Shown piece after piece: positions 34,401-41,909 of a stretch of 64,000 nucleotides of DNA (positions are counted from its first letter, which is position 1; every line of letters begins with the position of its first letter). Under the pieces are notes generated by a model. It was not told the origin of the DNA. It saw nothing but the letters and a program-made list of their open reading frames with translations, and ran no database searches. Source of the DNA: MR-S7 sp000400995 (lineage in GTDB: Bacteria; Pseudomonadota; Gammaproteobacteria; Burkholderiales; Burkholderiaceae_C); contig NZ_CP152342.1 of assembly GCF_045291395.1 (NCBI RefSeq), positions 2,480,001 to 2,544,000 of the forward strand, given 5' to 3'. The position numbers and the translations under genes are program-made.

Positions 34401-35042
34401 ATGTACACCCCCGCCCACTTCGAAGAATCCCGCCCCGAGGTCCTGCACGGCCTCATCGCCCGGCACCCCATGGGCACCCTGGTCACCCACGGCGCCAAGG
34501 GCCTGGACGCCAACCACCTGCCGTTCGAACTGCGCGCGCAGGAAGGCACGCAGGGCGTGCTGCACTGCCACGTGGCGCGTGCCAACACCGTGTGGCAGGA
34601 ACTGGTCAATGGCGACGAGGTGCTCGTGATCTTCCGCGCGGGCGACGCCTACATCTCGCCGCAGTGGTATCCGAGCAAGCAGGAACTGCACAGGCAGGTG
34701 CCCACCTGGAACTACCTCGTGGCCCACGCCCACGGGCGCGTCACCATCCGCGACGACGAGCGCTACGTGCGCGGCATGGTGGGCCGCCTCACCCGCACGC
34801 ACGAGGCCGGCCAGCCCGTGCCCTGGAAGATGACGGATGCGCCCCAGGACTTCATCGACACGCTGCTCCAGGCCATCGTCGGCATCGAGATCGAGATCAC
34901 CCGCCTGGAGGGCAAGGCCAAGCTGAGCCAGAACAAGGAAGCGCGCGACATCCAGGGCGCGGGCGAGGCGCTCGCCGCCCGCGGCGAGCGCCTGGTGGGC
35001 GAGGCTATGCTCGCCGCCGCCAGCGCCCGCCGAACTGGTTGA
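34401..35042 (+). CDS. PaiB-family FMN-binding protein (negative regulator type)
   Basis: A 213-residue PaiB-like split-barrel flavin-binding protein. Characteristic segments are MYTPAHFEESRPEVLHGLI, the HLPFEL region, LHCHVARANTVWQEL, YISPQWYPSKQELHRQVPTW and the C-terminal RLEGKAKLSQNK. Annotated as negative transcriptional regulators from Bacillus PaiB, members often resemble FMN-dependent oxidoreductases, so DNA binding is unproved. It is divergent from the broken MocR gene, and its last 38 bases overlap the 3' end of the EamA gene on the other strand. Confidence 0.88.
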   Translation: MYTPAHFEESRPEVLHGLIARHPMGTLVTHGAKGLDANHLPFELRAQEGTQGVLHCHVARANTVWQELVNGDEVLVIFRAGDAYISPQWYPSKQELHRQVPTWNYLVAHAHGRVTIRDDERYVRGMVGRLTRTHEAGQPVPWKMTDAPQDFIDTLLQAIVGIEIEITRLEGKAKLSQNKEARDIQGAGEALAARGERLVGEAMLAAASARRTG

Positions 35043-35898
35043 CCACCATGCCCAGCAGCACGCCCGCCGTGCCCAGCCACTGCAGCGCCGAGGGCCGCTC
35101 GCCCAGCAGCAGCAGGGCCGAGAGCAGCCCCACCACCGGCACCAGCAGCGACAGCGGCGCCACGGTGCTGGCCGGGTAGCGCTGCAGCAGGCGCGTCCAC
35201 AGGCCGTAACCCACCAGGGTGGAGAGGCCCGCGAGGTAGCCCACCACGGCCAGCTCGCGCCAGCCGAAGGCGGCGAGCTGCGCGGCCATGTCTCCCTCCA
35301 GCCACGCCGAGAGCAGCAGCAGCGGCACCACGGGGAACAGGCTGCTCCACACGATGAAGGGCACGGGCTCGTAGGGGCCATGGCGCGCCGCGTGGCGCGT
35401 GAGCAGGTTGGAAGTGGCCCACAGCGCCGCCGCGCCCACGGTCATCAGGAAGCCGGCCAGCGTCATGTCCCGCGCCGAATCGCCATGCGCGCTGCCGATG
35501 GCCAGCAGCCCCAGCGTGGCGACGGCCAAACCCCACCACTGCCAGCGCTGCGGGCGCTCGCCCAGCAGCGCGGCGGCCAGCAGCAGCGTGATGAACGCCT
35601 GCGTCTGCAGCACCACCGAGGCCATGCCCGCCGGCATGCCCAGGCGCATGCCGGTGAACAGCAGGCCGAACTGTCCCACGCCCTGCGCCAGCCCGTAGGC
35701 GGCCAGCAGGCTCCACGGCAGGTTGCGCGGGCGCGGCACGAACAGCAGCAGCGGCAGCGACGCGGCGATGAAGCGCAGCGCGCACAGCAGCAGGGGCGAG
35801 AGCGTGGCCAGCCCCCACTTCATGACGACGAAGTTCAGCCCCCAGATCACGACCACGACGAGGGCCTTGGCCCAGTCCGGCCGCGCAAGCGCGCTCAA
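35005..35898 (-). CDS. EamA/RhaT-family drug-metabolite permease
   Basis: DMT-superfamily permease, 297 residues, ten predicted hydrophobic helices in two EamA repeats (about 10-140 and 150-290): WAKALVVVVIWGLNFVVMKW opens the first, TLAGFLMTVGAAALWATSNL the second. No ATG is available; TTG at 35898 overlaps the pmbA stop (TTGA), supporting it as the start and implying coupling to pmbA. Such proteins commonly export amino acids, purines or drugs; the substrate is unknown. The 3' end overlaps the convergent PaiB-like gene. Confidence 0.87.
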   Translation of the reverse strand: MSALARPDWAKALVVVVIWGLNFVVMKWGLATLSPLLLCALRFIAASLPLLLFVPRPRNLPWSLLAAYGLAQGVGQFGLLFTGMRLGMPAGMASVVLQTQAFITLLLAAALLGERPQRWQWWGLAVATLGLLAIGSAHGDSARDMTLAGFLMTVGAAALWATSNLLTRHAARHGPYEPVPFIVWSSLFPVVPLLLLSAWLEGDMAAQLAAFGWRELAVVGYLAGLSTLVGYGLWTRLLQRYPASTVAPLSLLVPVVGLLSALLLLGERPSALQWLGTAGVLLGMVVNQFGGRWRRRA

Positions 35899-37280
35899 CT
35901 GCCCGCCACCTTCATGCGGTTGACGAGGATGGAGCCGACGGTTTTCGCGCCGTAGTTGTAGGCGTCGGCGCCCACAGCCTCGATGCCCAGCAGCATGTCC
36001 TTGAGGTTGCCGGCGATGGTGATCTCGTGCACCGGGTAGGCGATGCGGCCGTTCTCCACCCAGAAGCCGCTCGCGCCGCGCGAGTAGTCGCCCGTCACGT
36101 AGTTCACGCCCTGGCCCATGAGCTCGATGACGAACAGGCCCGTGCCGAGCTTGCGCAGCATCGCATCGAGGTCGTCGCCCGCCCACGTGAGCCGCGAGGT
36201 GAGCGTGAGGTTGTGCGAGCCGCCCGCGTTGCCCGTGGTCTTCATGCCGAGCTTGCGTGCCGAGTAGGTGCTGAGGAAGTAGCCCTCCACCCGCCCGCCA
36301 TCGACCACCTGGCGCGGTGCGACGCGCACGCCCTCCTCGTCGAACGGAGAGCTGCCCTTGCCGCCTAGGATGAACGGGTCCTCGCGCACGTCGATGTGCT
36401 TGGCGAAAACCTGCTTGCCCAGCGCATCGACGAGGAAGCTGCTCTTGCGGTAGAGCGCGCCGCCGCTCACGGCCTGCACGAAGCCGCCCAGCAGCCCGGC
36501 GGCCAGGGGCGACTCGAACAGCACGGGGCATTCGGTGGTGGCGATCTTGCGGCTGCCCAGGCGGGAGAGCGCCCGCTCGGCGGCGTAGCGGCCCACGGCG
36601 GCAGGGGCGGCCAGCTCGCGCGCGTCGCGCATGGAGCTGTACCAGGCGTCGCGCTGCATCTCGGCGTTGCGGCCGGGCAGCGAGGCGATCGGCGCCACCG
36701 AGACGCTGTGGCGCGAGCTGGCGTAGCCGCCGCGAAAGCCGCGCGTGTGCGCGCTGAAGAAGTGGCTCTGCTGCGCCGAGACGCCCGCGCCCTCGCTGTT
36801 GGTCACGCGCTTGTGGGTCTTGAAGGCCGCCTCCTCGCATTCGAGCGCTAGGCGCGCAGCCTCTTCGCTGGTGATGGGCCAGGGGTGGAACAGTTGCAGA
36901 TCGCGGTGCTCCGCCTGGGGCGCGATGTCGGCCTCGTCGGGCAACCCGGCCACGGGGTCTTCGGCCGTGAAGCGGGCGATGTCGTAGGCGGCCTGCACGG
37001 TGCGCTGCACTGCGGCGGGCGAGAAATCGGACGTGCTCGCGTTGCCGCGCCGCTTGCCCACGTAGACGGTCACGCCCAGCGACTTGTCGCGGTTGCGCTC
37101 CACCGTCTCCAGTGCGCCCTTGCGCACGTTGACCGACAGGCCGCAGCCTTCGGACGCATCGGCGCCGGCGTCGGTGGCGCCGAGCTTCTTGGCGTGCCGC
37201 AGGGCCTGATCGACGAGGTCTTCAAAGAAATCGCGGGAGTAGCTGAAGCCGCTTTCAGGCTCGGAGACGGGTGTATTCAT
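35895..37280 (-). CDS. pmbA: Metalloprotease PmbA (TldE)
   Basis: TldD/PmbA family, 461 residues, the TldE-like subunit of a heterodimeric Zn protease that matures microcins and degrades CcdA. The N-terminal domain has SVNVRKGALETVERNRDKSL and GVTVYVGKRRGNASTSDFS; the C-terminal part contains HNLTLTSRLTW, GVNYVTGDYSRGASGFWVEN and EITIAGNLKDMLLGIEAVG, all typical. The usual HExxxH zinc motif belongs to TldD, not to this subunit, and is absent. ATG at 37280 (MNTPVSEPES), divergent from yjgA, the arrangement widely conserved in beta- and gammaproteobacteria. Confidence 0.95.
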   Translation of the reverse strand: MNTPVSEPESGFSYSRDFFEDLVDQALRHAKKLGATDAGADASEGCGLSVNVRKGALETVERNRDKSLGVTVYVGKRRGNASTSDFSPAAVQRTVQAAYDIARFTAEDPVAGLPDEADIAPQAEHRDLQLFHPWPITSEEAARLALECEEAAFKTHKRVTNSEGAGVSAQQSHFFSAHTRGFRGGYASSRHSVSVAPIASLPGRNAEMQRDAWYSSMRDARELAAPAAVGRYAAERALSRLGSRKIATTECPVLFESPLAAGLLGGFVQAVSGGALYRKSSFLVDALGKQVFAKHIDVREDPFILGGKGSSPFDEEGVRVAPRQVVDGGRVEGYFLSTYSARKLGMKTTGNAGGSHNLTLTSRLTWAGDDLDAMLRKLGTGLFVIELMGQGVNYVTGDYSRGASGFWVENGRIAYPVHEITIAGNLKDMLLGIEAVGADAYNYGAKTVGSILVNRMKVAGS

Positions 37281-37320
37281 AGCGGCGGCTATGATACCGG
37301 CCCCTTCCGCGAGCAAACCC

Positions 37321-37983
37321 ATGTCACGCAAACCCAAAAAAGGCTATTACGTGAAGGGCCACTTCGTTGCCGAGGGCAGCGAGCTGGACCTTCAGCTCAA
37401 GGCCGAACTCAAAGGCACGTCGGAATCGAGCAAGACCGACCTCAAGCGCGAAAGCGAGGCCCTGCAGTCGCTGGGCCAGGCGCTGCTCACGCTGCGCGGC
37501 GACCTGTTCGCGCGCCTGGAACTGCCCGAGAAGCTGCAGGAGGCGCTGGCTGAAGCCAAGCGCATCACCAACTTCGAAGGCAAGCGCCGGCAGATGCAGT
37601 TCGTCGGCAAGCTGATGCGCAAGCTGGAGGACGCGCAGCGGGACGCCATCCACGCCGCGCTGGACGAGCAGCAGAACGGCTCGGCCGCCGAGAAGCTGGC
37701 GCTGCACCAGGCCGAGCACTGGCGCGACCGGCTCATCGCCGACGACGGCGCGCTCGCCCAGTGGCTGGAGCAGTTCCCGCGTACCGACACGCAGCAGATC
37801 CGCGCGCTGATCCGCCAGGCGCGCAAGGACGCTCCCGCCGCACACGATGCCAAGGTGGCCGAATCGCAGGGTCTGGCCCCGCGCAAGGGCCGCGCCTACC
37901 GCGAGCTGTTCCAGCTCGTTCGCGAGCAGATGCAGGATGCCGCCGAGCTGGCGGCCCATGAGGAGCGACAAGCCGATGCCTGA
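37321..37983 (+). CDS. yjgA: Ribosome-associated protein YjgA/DarP
   Basis: DUF615 family, 220 residues, the DarP protein that binds late pre-50S particles and aids ribosome assembly. Helical, highly charged, with SRKPKKGYYVKGHFVAEGSE at the N-terminus, ELPEKLQEALAEAKRITNFE, GKRRQMQFVGKLMRKLE, and AYRELFQLVREQM near the end. ATG at 37321; an upstream in-frame start at 37291 is rejected because the alignment to the family starts at MSRKPK. Divergent from pmbA and overlapping mogA by eight bases. Confidence 0.94.
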   Translation: MSRKPKKGYYVKGHFVAEGSELDLQLKAELKGTSESSKTDLKRESEALQSLGQALLTLRGDLFARLELPEKLQEALAEAKRITNFEGKRRQMQFVGKLMRKLEDAQRDAIHAALDEQQNGSAAEKLALHQAEHWRDRLIADDGALAQWLEQFPRTDTQQIRALIRQARKDAPAAHDAKVAESQGLAPRKGRAYRELFQLVREQMQDAAELAAHEERQADA

Positions 37984-38566
37984 CACGCTGCCCCCGCCCG
38001 AGCCGGTCAAGATCGGCATCGTCTCCATCAGCGACCGCGCGAGCGGCGGCGTCTACGAGGACAAGGGCCTGCCCGCACTCAACGACTGGCTGGGGCGCGC
38101 GCTGCACAACCCCATCGCCTTCGAGCCGCGCCTGATCCCCGACGAGCAGGCCACCATCAGCACCACGCTCATCGAACTGGTCGATGCCGGCTGCAGCCTC
38201 GTGCTGACCACCGGCGGCACCGGCCCCGCGCTGCGCGACGTGACGCCCGAGGCCACGCTGGCCGTGGCCGACAAGGAAATGCCCGGCTTCGGCGAGCAGA
38301 TGCGCCAGATCAGCCTGCGCTTCGTTCCCACGGCCATCCTCTCGCGCCAGGTTGCCGTGATCCGGGGCCAGTGCCTCATCATCAACCTGCCGGGCCAGCC
38401 CAAGGCCATTGCCGAGACGCTCGAAGGCCTGCCGGATACGCCCGGTATCTTCGCGGCCGTGCCCTACTGCATCGACCTGCTCAAAGGGCCGTACCTGGAA
38501 ACGCGCGCCGCCGTGTGCAAGGCCTTCCGGCCCAAGACGGCCGTGCGGCACGTGCGGCCGGATTGA
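37976..38566 (+). CDS. mogA: Molybdopterin adenylyltransferase MogA
   Basis: MoaB/Mog-fold enzyme, 196 residues, that adenylates molybdopterin before Mo insertion. Key residues lie in GIVSISDRASGGVYEDKGLP, the nucleotide/pterin loop LTTGGTGPALRDVTPEAT and NLPGQPKAIAETLEGL. GAGGAG lies ten bases before the ATG at 37976; a further ATG at 37958 is possible. It is translated with yjgA. Supply of molybdenum cofactor fits a denitrifying lifestyle (nitrate reductase), though no molybdoenzyme is encoded here. Confidence 0.94.
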   Translation: MPDTLPPPEPVKIGIVSISDRASGGVYEDKGLPALNDWLGRALHNPIAFEPRLIPDEQATISTTLIELVDAGCSLVLTTGGTGPALRDVTPEATLAVADKEMPGFGEQMRQISLRFVPTAILSRQVAVIRGQCLIINLPGQPKAIAETLEGLPDTPGIFAAVPYCIDLLKGPYLETRAAVCKAFRPKTAVRHVRPD

Positions 38567-38573
38567 TAGTTAA

Positions 38574-38614
38574 ATCGGCCTCCAGCGCTTGCCTGGCAAG
38601 CGCTGGCAGCTATC
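38574..38614. repeat. Dispersed palindromic repeat, copy 4
   Basis: CGGCCTCCAGCGCTTGCCTG, then GCAAGCGCTGGCAGCTATCG. Here the stem lengthens to CCAGCGCTTGC/GCAAGCGCTGG with loop CTG, the best palindrome of the set. It lies between the convergent stops of mogA and uppP and may serve as terminator or transcript-end structure. Confidence 0.9.
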
Positions 38615-38623
38615 GTTTTTGAA

Positions 38624-39448
38624 TCAATCCGCCCAGGTCACCACGCCCGACCACGCGGTCAGCAGCACCACCACGCCGAACACGATGCGGTAGTAGGCGA
38701 ACGGCACGAAGCTGTGGCTGCTGATGTAGCGCAGCAGCCAGCGCACGCACAGCCAGGCGCTGATGAACGAGAACACCAGCCCCACCGCGAACAGCGGCAC
38801 GTCGGCCGCCGACAGCAGCGCGCGCTCCTTGTAGAGGCTGTAGACGCCCGCGCCGATCAGCGTGGGAATGGCCAGGAAGAACGAATAGTCCGTCGCCGCC
38901 TTGCGCGACAGCCCCAGCAGCATGCCGCCGATGATGGTGGCGCCGCTGCGGCTGGTGCCCGGCACCATCGCTAGGCACTGCACCAGGCCCACCTTCAGCG
39001 CGTCCATCGGCCCCATGTCGTCCACCGACTGGATGCGCACGGCGGTCTGCTGGCGCCGCTCGGCCCACAGGATGATGAAGCCGCCGACGATGAAGGTGCT
39101 GGCCACCACCACGGGCGTGAACAGGTGCGCCTTGATCGCCTTGCCCAGCAGCAGCCCCAGCACCACGGCGGGCACGAAGCCGATGAGCACGTTCAGCGCG
39201 AAGCGCTGCGCCTGGCGCTGCGTGGGCAGGGCCACCAGCGTATCGCGGATGCGCTGCCAGTAGACGAGGATGACGGCGAAGATCGCGCCGGTCTGGATGG
39301 CGATGTCGAAGACCTTGGCCTTGGCATCGTCGAAACCGAGCAGCGCGCCGGCGAGGATCAGGTGGCCTGTGGAGGAGATGGGAAGGAATTCGGTCAGGCC
39401 CTCGACCACGCCCATGACGGCGGCCTTGGCAAGCAAAAGAAGATCCAC
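38624..39448 (-). CDS. uppP: Undecaprenyl-diphosphatase UppP (BacA)
   Basis: Integral membrane phosphatase, 274 residues from a GTG start at 39448 (V/MDLLLLAKAAVMGVVEGLTE), that recycles undecaprenyl pyrophosphate for peptidoglycan synthesis. Both active-site regions are present: EGLTEFLPISSTGHL (residues 17-31) and VPGTSRSGATIIGG (about 164-177), plus about eight hydrophobic helices. A TTG at 39472 would add eight residues before the conserved start; AGGACA precedes the GTG. Convergent with mogA across repeat copy 4. Confidence 0.95.
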   Translation of the reverse strand: MDLLLLAKAAVMGVVEGLTEFLPISSTGHLILAGALLGFDDAKAKVFDIAIQTGAIFAVILVYWQRIRDTLVALPTQRQAQRFALNVLIGFVPAVVLGLLLGKAIKAHLFTPVVVASTFIVGGFIILWAERRQQTAVRIQSVDDMGPMDALKVGLVQCLAMVPGTSRSGATIIGGMLLGLSRKAATDYSFFLAIPTLIGAGVYSLYKERALLSAADVPLFAVGLVFSFISAWLCVRWLLRYISSHSFVPFAYYRIVFGVVVLLTAWSGVVTWAD

Positions 39449-39600
39449 GCGGGTGTCCTGAGAAAACGGCAAGAGCGCGGATTATCCATTCCCACCCCCG
39501 CGAAAGCGTCTCGCACGGCCCTGGCGCCGTTCGTCGCAAGGCGGTGGCGGGGCCGGCGGCGCGCGCGCACAGTGCCTCCATGCGCGAAAGGAGACACGCC

Positions 39601-39891
39601 ATGCGAACCGCACATCCCGAAGACCTCGAACGCCTCGCCCGCCGCCGCGCGGGCGCCAAGCTCGGCTGGCTGCTGCACGCCTGCGCCTACGTGGCCGTGA
39701 ACCTGCTGCTCGCCGCCCTGTCGGCCCACCAGGGCCGGCACTGGGCCATGTACCCCGCCCTGGGCTGGGGCCTGGGGCTGCTGCTGCACGGCGCGGCCGT
39801 GTGGCTGGCCCTGCCCGGCGGCGGCTGGTACGACCGGCTGCTGCAGCGCGAGCGCCGCGCCCTGCAAGAGCGCGAAGGCAGCGCACGGTGA
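39601..39891 (+). CDS. 2TM-domain small membrane protein upstream of LytS-type kinase
   Basis: A 96-residue 2TM-domain protein: a charged N-terminus (HPEDLERLARRRAGAKLGWL), two helices (LLHACAYVAVNLLLAALSA and ALGWGLGLLLHGAAVWLAL), and a charged tail RLLQRERRALQERE. The ATG at 39601 has AAGGAGA seven bases upstream. It precedes the LytS-like kinase by 50 bases; 2TM proteins are often associated with, or fused to, such kinases, so it may be a sensory partner. Confidence 0.82.
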   Translation: MRTAHPEDLERLARRRAGAKLGWLLHACAYVAVNLLLAALSAHQGRHWAMYPALGWGLGLLLHGAAVWLALPGGGWYDRLLQRERRALQEREGSAR

Positions 39892-39941
39892 CCGGCGCCG
39901 CCCGGCCGCTGCACAATGGGCCGGCCAACGACACCTCCGCC

Positions 39942-41060
39942 ATGCGCCGCCCCATCGACCAGCCTTCCGCCATCGCCAGCCGCCTGCTGATCAATGTGGT
40001 CTTCTGCTGCCTCATCGCGCTCGGCGTCACGCTGGCGGGCAAGGGCGCATGGGACACCAACCTCGCCTACTCGCTGCCGATCGGCACCTTGAGCTGGCTT
40101 TTCATCGACCTGGGGCGCATCGCGCTCACGCGCGGCAGCGCCGTGCCGTGGCCGCACGGCTGGCGGGGCTGGCTGCTCATGCTGGCGGGCACCACATTCG
40201 GCTTCGTCGTGGGCACCGCCATCGGCAACCTGTACAGCGGCGGCACGTTCGACGTGCTGGCACTCGCGCAACAGCACGACTTCGCCTCCACCCTGGTCAT
40301 CACCGTCGCGGCCAGCGCCGCCATCTGCTTCCTCTTCTACAGCCGGGGCAAGGCGCGCTTCCTCGAAGCCACCATCGCCCAGGCGCAGCGCGATGCCGCC
40401 GAGGCGCGCCTGAAGCTGCTGGAGACGCAGCTCGAACCGCACATGCTGTTCAACACCCTGGCCAACCTGCGCGTGCTCGTGGCCACCGACCCGCCGCGCG
40501 CCCAGGCCATGCTGGACCACCTGATCGCCTACCTGCGCGCCACGCTGGGCGCCTCGCGCGGCACGCTGCACCCGCTGGCCGACGAATTCGCGCGCGTGGC
40601 CGACTACCTGGCGCTGATGGCCGTGCGCATGGGCCCGCGCCTGGCCTTCACGCTGGACCTGCCCGAATCGCTCGCGCAGGCCAGCGTGCCGCCCCTGCTG
40701 CTGCAGCCGCTGGTGGAGAACGCCATCCGCCATGGCCTGGAGCCGCAGGTGGAGGGCGGGCGCATCGACGTGCAGGCGCGCCTGCTGGAGGACGCGCGCA
40801 TCCAGTTGGCCGTGCGCGACACGGGCGCCGGGCTGACGGGCGCCGGGCTGACGGGCGCCGGGCTGAACGGCGGCGCGCCGGGCGGCAGCGGCTTCGGGCT
40901 GCAGCAGGTGCGCGAGCGGCTCGCCACGCTCTACGGAGCCGCCGGCACTCTCGAATTAATAGCTGGCAGCGCAGGCAGCACAAGCGCCACGGTCACTTTT
41001 CCCTTGAACGCCCAACCCCATGAACACCTCACCGCCCAGGGCCTTGATTGCCGAGGATGA
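39942..41060 (+). CDS. LytS/AlgZ-type sensor histidine kinase (His_kinase family)
   Basis: Membrane histidine kinase, 372 residues. Four N-terminal helices (residues 15-145), then the His_kinase domain with phosphoacceptor His in LETQLEPHMLFNTLANLRVL (about residue 168), and an HATPase region with LLQPLVENAIRHGLEP and DTGAGL. The ATP lid carries three exact 15-base tandem repeats (GAGLT x3; 40821-40865), lengthening it, before GSGFGLQQVRERLATLYG. The C-terminal tail after LELIAGSAGSTSATVTFPL appears to derive from the dispersed repeat. The 3' end overlaps the LytTR regulator gene by 41 bases, so the two form a coupled two-component pair. Confidence 0.9.
   Translation: MRRPIDQPSAIASRLLINVVFCCLIALGVTLAGKGAWDTNLAYSLPIGTLSWLFIDLGRIALTRGSAVPWPHGWRGWLLMLAGTTFGFVVGTAIGNLYSGGTFDVLALAQQHDFASTLVITVAASAAICFLFYSRGKARFLEATIAQAQRDAAEARLKLLETQLEPHMLFNTLANLRVLVATDPPRAQAMLDHLIAYLRATLGASRGTLHPLADEFARVADYLALMAVRMGPRLAFTLDLPESLAQASVPPLLLQPLVENAIRHGLEPQVEGGRIDVQARLLEDARIQLAVRDTGAGLTGAGLTGAGLNGGAPGGSGFGLQQVRERLATLYGAAGTLELIAGSAGSTSATVTFPLNAQPHEHLTAQGLDCRG
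40821..40865 (+). repeat. Three 15-bp in-frame tandem repeats in kinase ATP lid
   Basis: ACGGGCGCCGGGCTG three times without mismatch, coding TGAGL TGAGL TGAGL, followed by a diverged unit. The first copy is the normal DTGAGL nucleotide-binding motif; the others are duplications. Identical units suggest recent slippage. Confidence 0.95.
40955..41003 (+). repeat. Dispersed repeat, degenerate copy inside the kinase coding sequence
   Basis: ATTAATAGCTGGCAGCGCAG, then GCAGCACAAGCGCC and a CACTTTTCC end. It follows the reversed consensus ATAGCTGCCAGCGC...AAGCGC..GG..TTTT with few changes and codes LIAGSAGSTSATVTF at the kinase C-terminus. Confidence 0.6.
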
Positions 41061-41829
41061 GCCACTGCTGGCCGCCGCGCTGCAGCACGAGCTGGCCCGC
41101 GCGTGGCCCGCGCTGCACATTGCCGCCACCGTGGCCGACGGCCTCGCCGCCGCGCGCGAGGCGCTGCGCCTGCAGCCCGACGTGCTGTTCTTCGACATCC
41201 GCATGCCCGGCCAGAGCGGGCTGGAGGCCGCCGTGGAACTGGCCGACGCCTGGGACGCCACTGCGCGCCCCTTCCCCGCGCTGGTCTTCGTGACCGCCTA
41301 CGACCAGTACGCAGTGCAGGCCTTCGAGGCGCAGGCCGTGGACTACCTGCTCAAGCCCGTGCAGCCCGCGCGTCTGGCGCAGACCTGCGCCAAGCTGCAA
41401 CAGGCGCTGCAGCAGCGCGCTACGCCCGCACTGGAGCAGACGCTGGCCCAGCTGCGCGAGCTGGTTCAGGCACCGGCCCTGAGCGCGCCCGCGCCCGCCG
41501 CCGCGCGGCTGGAGGTGATCCAGGCCAGCAGCGGGTCGCAGATCCACTTCGTGCCCGTGGCCGAGGTGCTGTATTTCGAAGCCGCCGACAAGTACGTACG
41601 GGTGCTCACCGCCGAGCGCGAGCACCTGATCCGCACGCCGCTCAAGGAGCTGGTCGCGCAGCTCGACCCCACCGAGTTCTGGCAGGTGCACCGCGGCACG
41701 CTGGTGCGCGCGGGCGCCATCGACAGCGCGGTGCGCGACGAATCGGGCCGCCTGCACCTGCGCCTGCGCGGCCGCTCCGAGCGGCTGGCCGTGAGCCGGC
41801 TGTACGCGCACCTGTTCAAGGGCATGTAG
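41020..41829 (+). CDS. LytTR-family response regulator (AlgR/LytR type)
   Basis: 269-residue response regulator. Receiver domain (residues 1-125): acidic pair in IAEDEP, phospho-Asp in LFFDIRMPG (about residue 60), Thr in FVTAYD and Lys in YLLKPVQP. A Q/A-rich linker follows, then a LytTR DNA-binding domain (about 165-268) with VAEVLYFEAADKYVRVLTAE, HLIRTPLKEL and FWQVHRGTLV. It overlaps the kinase gene by 41 bases and should be phosphorylated by it. Targets are unknown; the downstream MFS gene or the 2TM protein are near candidates. Confidence 0.94.
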   Translation: MNTSPPRALIAEDEPLLAAALQHELARAWPALHIAATVADGLAAAREALRLQPDVLFFDIRMPGQSGLEAAVELADAWDATARPFPALVFVTAYDQYAVQAFEAQAVDYLLKPVQPARLAQTCAKLQQALQQRATPALEQTLAQLRELVQAPALSAPAPAAARLEVIQASSGSQIHFVPVAEVLYFEAADKYVRVLTAEREHLIRTPLKELVAQLDPTEFWQVHRGTLVRAGAIDSAVRDESGRLHLRLRGRSERLAVSRLYAHLFKGM

Positions 41830-41840
41830 CGCGCTTCTTT

Positions 41841-41886
41841 TTTCATAGCTGCTCGCGCTTTCCAGATAAGCGCTGGACCTGGTTTT
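41841..41886. repeat. Dispersed palindromic repeat, copy 5
   Basis: TTTCATAGCTGCTCGCGCTT, then TCCAGATAAGCGCTGGACCT. Reverse orientation, a few bases after the LytTR gene stop (41829) and ahead of the MFS gene start. Confidence 0.85.
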
Positions 41887-41909
41887 CCCTGGAAGCACAG
41901 CGCAAGCCG

